Positions 11,977-25,843 of a DNA stretch of 64,000 nt are shown piece after piece. The translations under genes and the position numbers were made by a program. Source of the DNA: Ancylostoma caninum (lineage: Eukaryota; Nematoda; Chromadorea; Rhabditida; Ancylostomatidae); the NCBI GenBank assembly GCA_037903475.1, contig JBAJFG010000194.1:167848-231847 (forward strand), given 5' to 3'. Position 1 is the first letter of the stretch; each line of letters begins with the position of its first letter. The notes under the pieces are model-generated. The model saw only the letters and a program-made list of their open reading frames with translations, was not told where the DNA came from and made no database searches.

Positions 11977-14900
11977 CTAAATTTCAAAGATAGGCAATCG
12001 ACATTTCAATAATGCATGAAGCCACAGAAAATCTAATCAGACAACCACAAAGCTCCAATAGATCTACGCATAATCGGGACACGAAGGCAGACGAGGCACA
12101 CGTACAAGGTCAAAATGATGCTGAGTTCTCATGCGAATTAGTCTCCGAATTACGCCAGCCGCGCGAAATGCACAATGCACGCCGCTTTCTCCACGAATAA
12201 ACACCCCTCTCCTAATCTAGCTCGAGCATATTTTGCGATCGTCTTCAGACCGTCCCGTGCGCAGTTCGCGTGGACGTCATAAAAACACGCCGGCACCATT
12301 ACGGTGACATAAACGAAGAAAAACAAACATGAGGAGACTGCAAGAGCAAAGGCAAGGCGATGAATAACACCTAAATGAGTTCACGCTAGGGCAAGGTCTA
12401 TAAATGCCGCTCAACTGAATAACTACAAACGAGGAATTACAGTAACGATGTCGAATACAGAAGCTTGAACAGTGAAATTGAGTCCATAACATCGAGCTAA
12501 GCTTGCAGACGATTTGGAACTTTTGACAACAGAACATCTCCCAAAAGATAGGGCAAGAAAGTGGGAATACACTCATACCAACTGATATTTATGGCGACGG
12601 CACAGCCACGGAATTTCCTCGCGCATTCTCGGAGCAAATATAAGCCGTCGAGCGATGAATCTAAACCATTTTAAAGTTTTTTCTTCTGCCTCAGAACATA
12701 CTTCAGAGCGCTGGCATAAACCGCTGCACCGCCTAATCCGTGGCAAAAAACTGAGCAGTTCCTGGCAAGCCAAGCAGTCTCAAGTATTTGCACAATGTGC
12801 TGCATGTCAGGTTTCCAGATTGACGCTAGGCGTAAATAAAACATCAATTTTTTCCACACAAATCAATTTCTTAGAGCGAATCCAGCTGATGCGGGTGCCG
12901 CTCTTGAGCCAGAAACCCAGCGAAATTACCCATAGACTACATGCAAAAACTAGATACAAGGTTCAGAACAGAAAAAGTTGAACATCATTGAAAATATTCA
13001 CCTCAACGAAAGAAGAAGTCTATTGTGAGGATTAAATTGTATGAAATAGTAAGGTGACGAAAATCAGAACAAGCAACTCAAAACGCAGAAAAAAAAACTA
13101 CGAAATCTAATATGACGACAACAAACCATGTCATGGACATATGGTGACAAGAAATTGTGCGGCCGAGTTCTGAAAGGTTCGCGCTGTGTTACCTGTAGTT
13201 GAAGCTGACCTCTGATTTGAATAGAAAAAAAATACACGTTCTGCTGACATGGTGTCCGATCCCACCCGTTGAGAACTATTTATATGGAATTACAAAGTGA
13301 AAAACTTTCCGGTCACGATGATGGCAGGCATCACTTTATAGAACTCGAGAGGCATTGGAATTAAACCCAGTAAGATGTGTCATCCGGTGAGCAAGTTAGC
13401 TGTCTGAGCAGCAGCTTCTAACGCGGCAGTGAAGGCTCTGACCAGAGCTTAGAGATGTTCAACGGAGTTCCAGGAACACTTTGAAGAGAGTAAGTAAAAA
13501 AATCGAAGGGAGTGATGAAAATCTTGAGAACTACCCTCACCTATACAAACATGTCTTTGTCTGCTGAGTGGTATTAATTCTCCTTCAAGAAGTTCTTGTT
13601 ACCATGAGCTTTAATGGTGAATTGGTGTCAAATTGTGACCTGATTAGAAAACATCATTAGTGGAAAACATGTCTCTGTCAAGGCAGGAGAAGCTACTATA
13701 AGGAACAGGTAAGTGCAAATCTGCTCAAATCTATTGCTAAAGGAAGCGCTACAGCACAAGATAGCAAAGATATCCAAAACTGAACGAAAGGGCAATAATT
13801 TGTCCAGAAGCTTAACGTGCTATGAGCAGTCGCCTTTGCGGACCGTCTCAGCGCCAAACGAGCACAGCTCGAGAGAGAGTTAAAGTCAACAGGATTTTGA
13901 GATATAATACAGGAGCACTTGACGCGTGTTTGCGGAATAGCCAGAGCAGGGGTCCGCAGTGTGCAAGCAACCTTTGATCAAACTCAAAGAAACATGGAAC
14001 ATAGCATGTGTTCTATGACTCAGTGTGATCTTTACTAAACCCACCAGTGTACCAATCAAGCAAATCGGTGCTCGTGTTCGTGAGAGCTAAGGGGCAGGTT
14101 TTAGCCTTCCCACTGCATTAGCGTAAGGATAGAAAGTTAGTATTCATGAAAGCTCAGCCGATGAACGGGACGTTTTGATTTTACCCGGGAATCGAAACGT
14201 AAGAATTCCTTCTGCCATCAACGGAGTTTTCAACTACATTGTTATGAATAATGCTGAACGCTTGGGCAATGTTGTCCGTTCTACAATCCAAATTCCATTT
14301 CAGGATACTAAACTTTGGGAGCATTTGAATCCTGTCCCACGGTACTCCCAGTTTCTAGTTGCTCATGAATAGCTATTTTACAGGGACGCGTAGCTCGGAA
14401 TGTTCCCAGCGGAAGGCCACAAAAGCTGCGACAAAGCATGCTCGCTCCCTCGCATTTATGGACATATTCTCGGGAACTGTAACGAAGGGAGTGGGGAGAG
14501 TACATTGATGAACAGGCGCATAGACTCCACAACAGCTAAGACAGAGAAACCCTCTACCGCATAATTAAGAAAAGCGTGAACTTATTCAGTTGTTAATGGC
14601 ACGTACTAGCAATGCTTTCACCAACGAGTGAAGCCTTAGAATAAGCAACTGCACCCCAAGCAACATATAACTGGTATAATTCGATCACTACATTACAGTG
14701 GCCTGAAGCGCATCACCAAGACATTGTATACAAGAATGGACAAAACACTTGGATTTTTTCCACTCTCCTTCCTTACAGTCCCCGAAAATTAGCACTTCAC
14801 ATGTGTAGAAAAAAAGAAGCTAATACTTACAAAGATAATCACAATTCAGCAAGACATGTATAGAACAGGAGATGTCACTCAGAAAATAACGATAAGAAGA

Positions 14901-17900
14901 CTTGCGAGGAGATAAATCCAGGAATAGACGAGGAAACAAACAAGCCCTGAGTTCATAATTCTAGAGAAAACGTTCCTATCAGTGTCTACTGAGCTAAGGA
15001 CCAATTAGATAGGGTATATAGCAACAGGCTACTCGAGGCAAAATCGATGTCAACATTTCAGCTAAAGTAGCGCTCAAATCTTCAGAGATGTGTCATAAAA
15101 GAAAACGTGACTTTTTAAAAGCCGTCTTTCTTTCTCAACACATATATGCCCTTCAATTTTAAAGTTGTTATTACAGCGGCAACAAGAATGATCAACACAC
15201 TTAGCAATGGCCAACGCGTTCCTTGTACTCTTTGTTCTCTTTCCTGGTTATTCTCAAGAACTGGTCATCTGATCACATCACCGTTCATCGTGAAACTGAC
15301 GAGTTCAAGATATCCGCGAGCATAAAGATTGCAGTGGAGTGTTCAGATACACCACAGAAGACATGCGCAATCACCTGATTTGTATAGCTAGCTCATGATA
15401 ACGAGCAAATTTTGTAAACACAGAAAAACCCATGGAAAGAAAACTATGACATATCCATAGAAATGCCGAATTTTCACTAGTGGCATGAAGCCTAACTGAT
15501 TTCATAGCTGCACACTGCATACATACTGATGCATCTTGAACCGTAAGAAGACTATGTGACAAGAAAAGAACATATTTCATGCTAGTTGCCCATATGAAGT
15601 TTACATTATTCTCAAACGTTCGACTACATTGGCTGCAACAGGCGTGACGTCCTTTATTCCACAACAAATGCAAACATGAGCAGCACTACCGCGAAGATGT
15701 GAGAGCGAACGCCGCTTGCTCCTGAATTCGACAGGCAATCCTGAATAATGCAGTTGTACAACGAATGAATCATGCGGTCGAAGGCAACATGACTGAAGAC
15801 TACGGTGGATTGAGAGGTTATTCACTACTGAAACGCCTGCGAAATGCTGTGGAATCTCTGGCCGTGCAATATGACGTTTGAAAGGGCTCAGTTCAACTAA
15901 CAGTGGGCAAATTCCGTAGAAATGTGGTTCTCACTAATCCATGACGTAGCGTTTCAAGCGAAAGTTGCTCGCAGTGAACTTGATTCTCTCTTCAATTACA
16001 GTTTTTTTCTGAGGAAAACATATTTACGAAGAATTACCAAGCTCCAAAGACGTTGGTCATCAGTTTGAAGCAAGATGTCTACTCATCCTAAGCCATCTAC
16101 ATTGGCGTCAACGCTTGTAATGCCTTTGCAACTAGCCAAACGCATAAAGCTGTTAAGATATCCGCATTACATTCAGCCACCCATTCACAGTTCAAAGCGC
16201 TATTCATATCGCCCAATAATGCAATACTACCCACAAAGATCGGATGCGGATAGGAGGCAGAAGGATTGACGAGTCACGCATCCGATTACTGGCGCAACGA
16301 ATCCGATCTGCTATTGTGGCGTTCAAAGGCGGGCGACACGCTGACAGCGTATAGCCGCATCCAAAACCATTAACATACATATGTTCAATATTGTTGACGT
16401 ACGCACAAAATCCGAACGCCATTGTGTCGCACTCCAAGCAATACATCATAAAACATATGTTCACTACGAACGATGGGCCCTCGAATCAGCATTTTCGGGG
16501 GAAGCAAGCATGTATAGCAATTTTGTACTTGAGATAAAATGGCGAGAATCGGTTAAAGTAGTGCGAATCTGGCAAAAAAAAAGATTATTTAGCCCATTCA
16601 CCAAAATTGCAAGGAAATAGAAAAGAAAAAGAATTATATAGAAGTCCAAAAAAAAGCAAGCGTGAAAGTGTATTGTTGTCGTAATACGAAACAGTTGCTA
16701 GCGCTCGTGACAGAAACGAAAGTTTGCGTTCATTTATAAGATGAATTTCAGAAAATGATTACTATGCAAGTAATCAGAATTAGCCAATTGAGGACAGAAA
16801 CAATACACACGTGTGCGAAAACAACGCAGGAATTAGCATGAGGTAGTAGCGGGAGGAGTAAATAGTACGCAGGTACGATTTTATAGAACAAAAGCTCACA
16901 TGCAGGAAAGTTAATGATTTCAGTAAACTCTTGTGAGTTTCACTTCCAACACAACAACGACGTACCTATACAAGATACCTTAGTAAAAAAAAAGTCTACT
17001 GCACTATCAACTACTCAGCATGTTGATTTCTATGTGAGTGAGCACAGGAACGACATGGGAGACTCTTACAAGAACTAAAATCGGAAACAAAATCAAGGAA
17101 AATTTTTCCTCACGAAAAACAAATATGTACAAATAAGGAAAAACTTTCCTAGAATGAAACTGACACCTTTCCTCACATAGAAAAACCAGAGTTTTACTCT
17201 TCTGAAGCGTTTTCAAATATATATACGAAAAAATAAGAAATAAAAATAAAATGAGAGAAACATACATCCAGGAAGCTTCTGAGTTATTGACCTTTCAAAT
17301 CTTAAAATTAAGAGATGATTTAGTAGCAAGGACATGGAAAGCATGCGAAAGACGAATGAAGCCAGTGGAAATCCAATGAGATTTCCTATGAAAAAAAAGG
17401 GATGGGGATGAAACTTTCAAAGTAGTACACATCCCCTAGCGATGGCATTTTTGGAGAATTTTAAGGTAAACCAGCATTGCTAGGATACATAGTTAGGGTC
17501 AGTGATCATTCCGTCCACAACTTTGTCGCATAGTAACTTCTAACGTCTGTGAAGCATATAATCACCTCAGCAAGTATCTTGAAACACACCGATCGCTTCT
17601 TTTGAGTGCTTTTCGAGCGAAAGCAAAATCCCGACCGGTTGCTGCTTTGGTATATTTTTCCAGGTCGACGTTGCCATGCTTCAACATCTACGCCAGCAAA
17701 CAGATGGAGACGATTACGTGTCTCCCTGGTCTGGCAGTCTCAGTAAGGCTTTGGTGCTCACGAGTTTCTAAGTTCCCCAACTTTGTGGGCAAAATTCGCG
17801 CTATTGTGTAACACAGCTGGATAGAAGAAGCTGGATCGTGTATTATAGAAACGTTTGATTCCGGTCAAGGTCGAAGAAATCACAGAATTAGTATCAGGTT

Positions 17901-17950
17901 GGTCCGGAAGTCTTACAGCAAATTTTACCCTTTTCCGAAAAATCACTGCA
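11977..17950. other. Gene-poor stretch upstream of the coiled-coil gene
   Basis: The missing 5' exon and promoter of the 7.6-12.0 kb gene may lie here but could not be identified. Protein-like blocks on the minus strand at about 14297-14183 (acceptor gattgtag, donor GTAAAA) and 15735-15685 have plausible borders but no phase-matched partners. The plus-strand frame 16075-16269 starts at an ATG and is basic, with no recognisable domain. None is firm enough to call. Confidence 0.35.
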
Positions 17951-18106
17951 TTATTGTTCATGAATGGAAACTGGTCTATCAATTTCTATAATTGAAAAGT
18001 AGGTAAGCATTTTACCTATTTCTATTGCCAGAGAAATCCAATTCAAGACCATGGAACTCTAGATCGAAAAATAAATGTTGGCGCAGGACTTCCGGGCCAA
18101 CATAAT
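17951..18106 (+). repeat. Dispersed repeat, copy 1 (partner at 32.1 kb)
   Basis: Copy 1 starts ttattgttcatg and ends with a block close to gcaggacttccgggccaac. The same order of words, with substitutions and small indels, recurs in the same orientation at 32128-32280. No coding capacity is evident and no terminal repeats are seen, so its class is unknown. Confidence 0.6.
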
Positions 18107-21100
18107 AAATTACAAGTGAAGTTTAGAGCACATTTGAATGCGACAACGTTTTGTATTGTTTTGGCAATTTTTGGTAGCGGCACGATCAAGAAAAATCTTA
18201 TGAATCCTCACATTTAATCCAAAAATTTGCACTTAGTAGCGTGCTGGCCCACAAGGCCCAGCCTCGACAGTGTGTGCAAAATTTCTCTACTGAAGAAGAT
18301 ACTAATCCTGCACTTACATTAGCTCCTGAATCATAATTTCATATTTTAGGCGCACTTAATCTGGGACAGAAAGGCACCGACACCCCTCACAAGCGTGAAA
18401 ATTCTTCACATGAGAACTCATTGTGCACTTCGCCCTAAAATCCTACATGAGAAAAAGAATGTTAGCAACTGACAGGATTCCATTGAAGAGGAAAACGAAG
18501 AAATACGAAAAAGCTTCACTAAACACGAGCTTAGGCATCGACTGTCAACTTGCACTGATTAACACTGGAACGCGCAGTGACACTCCTCCGGTCGATGCTT
18601 CTCCTTGGCACTCGAAACGCAAGCGTAAGGTTTTCCCTTTTGATCTGCCCAGAAACTATGAAACTGATACTTTCATAATTTCCCTTTAAGAACTCAAACA
18701 TAATTTGCCTTTTAGAACTCGAATGTTTTTAAGAATATTGAAAATGTCAAGATAAACCAATGCAGACAAAATCATGACCACAAGAAGCAGAGTATATTGG
18801 AAAAGGCGAGCGACTAAAGCATTGCATGATATGAGGGCAAATGATTATGCAACACATTCAACATCACGGGTTCTTTCCAGTGGAGAAAGGAGACAACGGT
18901 TTCTCTTTTGCGCTAGCATGTGCTCTCGAAATACATTTTGCATTTGCGAACATGCACCACTAAGCAAATGACTTTAATCTATAAAAAGTGAGCCTACTGT
19001 GTACTTCCGAAGAGCGTTCTGAAGTGAATGTTACAAAAACGGAACAGCTATATTTTATATTTTTATACCAGCATATTCCCAATATTTGCTTCACACCGCT
19101 TTTTCAGCAAGCTGGGCGTGGCTGAAGTGCTAATACAAATACTTTTTTCATGAGGAGAAGCATGAAGTGTGACTGACTCAAGCATTCTCGAAGCCACTCA
19201 TGGAGAAATGTGGATTGTACATACTTCCCCATACAAAAACAAATCTAAATCTGGCACGCTACTAGATGCTGTTAAGCAATTTAAAAAATCTATTTTCAGG
19301 CATAGATAGAGGAGAACATTTCAAAAGATAAGAGCAGTAAATATTTGCAGCTATCTAACAACTGAAACCAAAGAATTACATGTACATAATTTTTCTATAT
19401 AACCGCGCTCTCTTCAATGCACTTTTCAACCGTTGCACAAATTTTCTAAGCAGAAACAACTTTCTTGGTTGTGTCTTCGCACAGCAAGGCACCCGATTCT
19501 TTTGTTATCGTTCCGAAACTTCGTCTTACCACTCATACACCCTTCCCCTGGCAAGGCACGAATCTCCATATTGCTGCGGCTCCCACGTCTCCCATAGACC
19601 TCAGGATGTTTCTCACGCTGAGAACATAAAAACGACAATTCGCTGCTGCTCTACGGTACATTTATAGGGATGGCATGATTTTGCGAGTGCTTTCCTTCCA
19701 ACCACACATGCAATGCAATGCGAATGCTAAGCCTTCTTTGAGAATATATTTTCCTTGAGTAACTTGGTGGAGATGAGTAATACTTAGAAAGTCAAACTAC
19801 TGAATCGAAAATATGCTCGCAAATCCTGTAGCGTGTAAGCAACAGACAGCTGTGCGTTTGTACAATAACACCACAAATCCTGTTCCAATGGGATTTTACA
19901 TGGAATCAGAATTTTTAAAACACAATGTACTGAGCTAATAAGTTCTTGAACCCACTCGGTGCAACGCAGCAGAATCATCAATCCTGAAAAAAGGTGTTCC
20001 ATGCTCAATTCTCAGCTGTAAGACCCAAAGGCAGATCTAGGATTTTTCTGGGAGTGCATACACGTACCTACTGAATCCGCATAAATCGCCCTCAACCTCA
20101 CCCTTTCAGAATATGATGGTGGAGAAATGAACTTGACGATATGTAACCTCAGAACAAAGATCAAGAGAACCCCGGGTGATTCCGTGGATGAAACAGCCTA
20201 ATGATTTTTGTATGGCCTTTGAAGAAAAAAAGGGAGCTAGATGATCATGTCTAAGATTGCAATATGTAGGCTAATTGGAAACTATTCATGCTCTAGGTAG
20301 ATTCAGCCAAGTATCGCATGCTGTTGGTCATTCCTCACCGTCCCCATCTTCTCGATGTCCTCCTCGGATGAAAGGTCTACCATCCTCCGGAAAAATACAG
20401 CACTTTGTCTGTATACGGATCTGTATTCGCAGTTGGACCTCACGCAATGCTCTGCTCAAATTTCACCTAATAATGGCGAAAAATGTGAGCTTGACGAAGG
20501 AGATTCCCCACGGACGAATCCGATCACACTTTGATATCCTCCTTCAGTCTGTGCTAATAATCGTCAAAGAACCTTCTTCACTGCAACACAGAGATCCAGT
20601 TCGTATCATTTGAACGACTAGATAACAGTGCGAGTAGCACGAAAAACTTACGCAACGGCACCATAATGTTTTACCAAAAAACTCGAATCGCAGCAATTGT
20701 TGTGTCGATAACTGTGCGTCACTGACAGAAAACACCTCCTACGCATATGCTGCTTGTTGCGCAACTAAATACGACGCTGGTGTCGACTTGAAGAGCGGAC
20801 GCCCAGCAGAGCTCAAAAACACTCCTGGTTCATTACCTCTACGTGATTACAAACATTCAAAGTAGTTCCATTTGAACAACGATAGAAATTTTATTACCCT
20901 TTCTTTTACAGACAAAAACAGACAGGAAACAGATAGGAGGGCGAGCTCATTACGATGTTAAGCCATTTTTATTGGGTTGTAGCGACGCGGAGACTTTAAT
21001 CGCAGTCTCTTTGCTTAAAAACTGCCTGTCTCATCAAAAATGAGCGTTCCATGTGATGCGACTTCTCTTCAGATCGAACGCATTCATCTTGACCTTTAAA

Positions 21101-22517
21101 CGCTTGAACTGTGTTGATTAAAACAATGACTACAACACGAGGAGCTCATTGATCAAGCTCTTGAATATCAAAAAAGCTGTTTCAGGCGACCTTCGTTAAG
21201 CCAATAAAACACCCCATCAATTGGCGCAACCGCAGTTCAAAACGCTATCGCCGCCTAAAGAAAGCGATAAGGGCACAATGCGAGCAAACAAACGCATTCC
21301 AAACAAAATTTAATGAGCCGACCAAAAAGGAAACTCGGTTAACGAACGACGGAAAAGTATGTAGGTGCTAGACATCGCAACATGATCCGAGCCGGTGATA
21401 AAGAGGTGCGCGACCGCGGAAAGAAAAACAGACAAAAAACAAATAAAAGTGAAGGAAGAACAAGTGAAGAAAAGGGAGGAATGGGACTAAGGTACAAAGA
21501 AGAGCTGCAGTCTGCTACAGTATTCTTGAAATTGACGAAAATGAAACGCGACAATAAAGAGTCGTTACCATACCCACAAGGACTGACCACATAGTTACTC
21601 ACTCGTCACATCTACAAGTTAGAAAAGCAGGAAAACATCATCACTCCTCCTTAGCGCATGGGAAGATGCAACAGCAGAAAATCCTCTGACGTAAAAAAAG
21701 GTAAACCAAAAGGAGTGAAACTGTCAGGGGAATTAAAACGAACCAAAAAACAAAAACAAGACACGTTGTATACACCCAGTAAATAGGATAAACCTAAGCA
21801 CTTCTCGCGGAAGCAAGAACTCACTGGTTGCTAAATACTTTGGCAAAAAACAACAACTTCCGCAAACCTGTCACAACACTCATACTAGTCATAACAGACT
21901 TTCTCACGCCTCTACGCACTGTATGAGTGTTATCAGAACAAATAAAACAAGAGGAGTTAGAGACAAGGTCAGAAACGTCCTATCTTGAGCTTCTGAAAAG
22001 TGAACTATGAAAATGAAGCGCCCGTATTTAAGACGTTTCACAACGCTACGTTAATGGCAGACCCAGCTGTTGATCGAAAAACCCGGCACATAGCATTCGT
22101 GACATGCGACGCCACCTGCACGCTTATTGAGCGACCATGTAGCGAAGGACTGTCATTTAGGACGAAAGGGTAAAGGGCTAAAGGCACGACTCTTGAGAAG
22201 ATAAGTTCACCATCAAAATGAAAACAAGGCATAAACTTCAAAAGAGCGATTCCTCCAGCTTTGTTTGGAAAAAATAGAACAAATGGAGAGGCTCATAGTT
22301 GACCAATTAGTCTCTCTTCGATAATTGCAACTCATGTAGAACATCGAGAAAAGAAAAAGAAGTCATCCATAAAGAACATGAAAAAAATGCTATGAAAGAA
22401 TGCTATAAAAAGCTATACAAATGCACTGTTGATATGCGCTGTAATTCAAAAGTGGAGATAGTTGAACATCGAGCGTCTGCTTTTCTCACCCGTCTCTCTG
22501 AATTCCGCACACTTTCT
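18107..22517. other. Gene-poor stretch
   Basis: The plus-strand frame 18423-18689 (88 codons, basic, ending in a TAA) has moderately protein-like composition but no splice partner and no domain. Around 20300-20560 both strands are open in several frames with GC above the surroundings. No RNA gene or element is recognised. Confidence 0.35.
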
Positions 22518-22627
22518 CGTGTTTCTTTTCCTAGCGTCTCTCCAACTATACTCTCCAGTGAAACAAACCATCTATAGTTTGTCTCATTAGGGAGAATAGT
22601 TGGAGAGACGCCAGGGAGAAAGAGAGC
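22518..22627. repeat. Long imperfect hairpin (about 40-nt core arms)
   Basis: The core 22534-22611 starts gcgtctctccaactat and ends with its reverse complement (atagttggagagacgc). Pairing continues with few mismatches through a small loop around 22570. A weaker pairing extends outward to about 22518 and 22627. It could be a small MITE or, by its size, a miRNA-type precursor hairpin. No flanking duplication is obvious. Confidence 0.7.
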
Positions 22628-25600
22628 GCAGGCAAGTGCGCGGCAAATGAAGAGGTTGGCCAGAAAGGCAGGTAGCATGCAGGAGAATTTAATTATCCTC
22701 GTGTTCGGAGTAGACTATATGTATAACGACTAATTCGAGAAAAACCAAAGAGTTTGCTTTATGGCAAGTTTGTGAGCCAGGGCATGCCATACAGCAAAAA
22801 ATAACATAGAAGAATCTTGACTTAAAGAACAATGTATACACAGTCATTGTGATTGTAAGATAAAGCACAGAGAAACAACTGAGTGACATCGAGTAACCTG
22901 CTCCTGTTCACTAAGATGATAGTAGTTCGATCAGAATCGCGTGAACTATCTCCTCCTCAAAACAGGTTCGATTTATTTAAATGAATGCTTCGGCATCCAG
23001 CAGTGCGCAACAAAACACCAGCGCCGTGAGGAATCACAATCGCTTCGAATAACAAGGATTTGTACAAGACGCGCAGTGAGAAAAACTGCGTTAACACAAT
23101 AGGAGCATGAACATTAAAAAGGAAGAAATAACGGTCTTTGTTCGCACCTTTTTTGCCAATGAGAAATAGGCCAACATACGGACGACAATTATAAAGATGT
23201 GAAAATGACAAATGCTCGGTCAGGTTACGCCAAAATCACATGTAAGAGAAATGATCGCACCTCCGTGAATGACTCCTGCATATCCGTCTTTGTTAGTGGT
23301 GAAGTGTAATTAATAGATTCAAATTTTCGGTTCGGTGTTCCTCCGCCGGGCGAACCGAATGGAAACCAAATGTTCTCTGACTCTTCCGCTGAAAAGTAAC
23401 AACTCTTTACACAGCCATCGCCAAAAAAAAGTTGCCTGCCAAAAAAAGCGCACTCATGGAAACCAATGGCAACGGACAGCAACAGCAACGATTCTCACCT
23501 CTTTCTCTAGCCCATTGGTCTTGCTTTTTCCTGAGCAACGATCCATCACGTTGATGCGTGCTCATCGAATTGGCCAGCAAGCGCTTCTACAAACATTTTT
23601 TGTTTTCATACATTTTTTACGGCACAATAATGCCCCGTTATTGCAGCAAAATTTCGATGAAGAGTGCGTTCCATTGCAGGCGACAGTCGAAGAGAAAATT
23701 AGAGGAGAAAAAGTGTTGAAACATGCAACATTGCTGAAGTAACAAGATAAAATCCTGAATGCATGCCGTCTAATGCACATTTGCAGATTTACCACCCAAA
23801 AATTGAGTATCATCGTTTTTGGAACCAAGTATATCCAAAGGCTGATGGCTTCATGTGTTCTGAATCTTTTTCCATTGATTACATGAAAAAAAAGATAAGC
23901 AAATGAATAAAGGAACAAGCAAATAAAAAGTCATATAAATAAGGAGACCATGATCTAAAAGGCAATGGTAAACAAAGAAACGCGTAGATATATAATATTG
24001 AACGTTGCACACAGTGCCAGAGAATCACTACAAAGAAGTAAACAAAGAAATACTTCGAAAGAGAAGCAATTAAGCTGAGGTTGCTGGAATAAATAACATT
24101 AAAAAGGAAGTTATGCGTATGAGAAAGTAAACCATTGGATTCCGTTCAGGACCAAGCTCCTAGACGATAACGGATTGAGAAACAAGGAAAATGTATAGAG
24201 TAGAGTTCGTTTCAACAGCGACGGGAATAAGAGAGAAATCAGAGAAGCAAAGAAGATGTTAAAACATGTAAAACACGAGAAAAACACGCCAGGATTCGGT
24301 TGCCTACCGTTTAGCGTTCGCTTGCAAGCTTCTGCGCAGACACTGAAATCCCACCGTTTTTAAAACTGGAAACTGATCATAGGCTTTAAAAAATGTTAAA
24401 AAGCATAACGGCGTGGATTTCTACATTCAAAAATTGGTCGGTTGTGCAAATAAAACGCGCCGGACGCCTCAACGAGCGATGAATATGTGCTCGGCCAAAT
24501 ATGGCAGCAACGAGTGCTGGGAAAAACAGCAATTGTTTGTGCGGTGATATATCCGCAAGAACGCAGCACGCGCCATCCGAGGAACGCAGTGTGGGCGATA
24601 GCATCGCGGCGGCCGGCGTCGCCCCGCCCCCCGGCGCCCCGTACCCGGGGCAGAGGTTAGTCATGCCGGGGCCCTCGGACGCATCCACTGCTCGTCGTAT
24701 ACACCTCGTATTCCCCCCTACCACTGCGCTCGATGCGACGCGTGTTCTGCGCAGACCACCACCTGCTCACATACTGACTGCCGCTGTCCGCGGCAGCCTG
24801 CAAACAACCGAAGAAAGACGTCTCGGGTGTTTTTCTATGCACATCTACACATATTCATCTCCCCGAAACAATTGGCACCTTACAACGCTAAGCAGACACA
24901 GATTTCTTTTTCGGGAAAAAGGTGCATATTTCCGCACGGAATTGTAATAAGCCCCGCCCACACCATGCAATTAGCATGCGATGACACTGCAACGAAGCAG
25001 CATGGTTACTTTCTCGAGAACATTAAGAGAACTTTAACAGTACTCGGTTAAAACTCGATGATGGAAGGTACTACACATATTTTAGTGCGAGTAACTTCAT
25101 ACCACTTTCTCGATATAGTTTACCACAAACATTTCCCGCAATAAAAATGTACGCATTTGATGCCTCTACGATGCTCGGATGAAGTCGAATGCGTGGCGCA
25201 TCCCACAGACCAGGATTGATTAACACCGACCACTTTATCACTTACTTTATCCCTATCACAAACACTACTTTACTCACCGCTAGTTACTTAGAGGAGAAAA
25301 ATTTTTCTATATATGATTATATGGTTGAAATAAACAGGCAGATCATCTGCTCATGGAATCCCAAAATAAGTCATGTTAACGTTACATTTGCAGCAATTTC
25401 CCACCCGCCATACATCTCGCTGATTCCATGCAAACATCAAGAGAGCTGACCCGACGTTAACACGGGGAAACATGTCATGGAAGCTAAAGAAACTTGGTAT
25501 AATACCTATTTTTTACGACGTTTGAAGTGGGACTAATTCGATGGGTGCGATGCGAACACGTGGATTTTGATAGATACATGAAATTATACTCAGACACTGT

Positions 25601-25843
25601 CGTCGCATCAACCGACACCCCCTACGGGCCTTCCCGATCTTAGATGTCTGACCTGCCCTGCTTGATTTCAGAATATGGACGGGGACCTCCGTGACAACCT
25701 CGGAAAGCAAGGTTGGAGCTTGCCCGGTGCCTTACAACTGTTGTCGGCCCTCCCAGTTAAAGTGTTTCAGAAGTCGTTTAGAATCCATTTTTCTGACTCA
25801 AGGCTCAGATATATGTTATGAACACATTTGCTTGGAAATAACG
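22628..25843. other. Mostly non-coding, with a GC-rich island
   Basis: The part before 24.3 kb is AT-rich with no supported exon; the 135-codon plus frame at 23335-23742 has no domain and no splice partner. A sharply GC-richer island occupies about 24440-24800 and carries a candidate first exon, listed separately. A minus-strand frame at 25710-25513 resembles repeat-derived sequence. Confidence 0.35.
24501..24655 (+). CDS. Candidate first exon in a GC-rich island
   Basis: An ATG at 24501 opens about 51 codons of Ala/Ser/Pro/Gly-rich sequence beginning MAATSAGKNSNC and ending in APPPGAPYPGQ, followed by a GTTAGT donor. The GC jump and low-complexity N-terminus are typical of a first coding exon next to a promoter. 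No second exon in phase was located downstream. The same bases are also open on the minus strand, and the island could belong to a mobile element like the GC-rich foldback at 25.8 kb. The product is not recognised. Confidence 0.2.

Noticed and set aside
15371..15825. Cys-rich minus-strand frames resembling a zinc finger
   Set aside because: Cys and His spacing does not repeat as in C2H2 fingers, and two frames are equally open.
23335..23742. 135-codon plus-strand frame
   Set aside because: No domain, no splice partner, and the opposite strand is open over part of the same interval.
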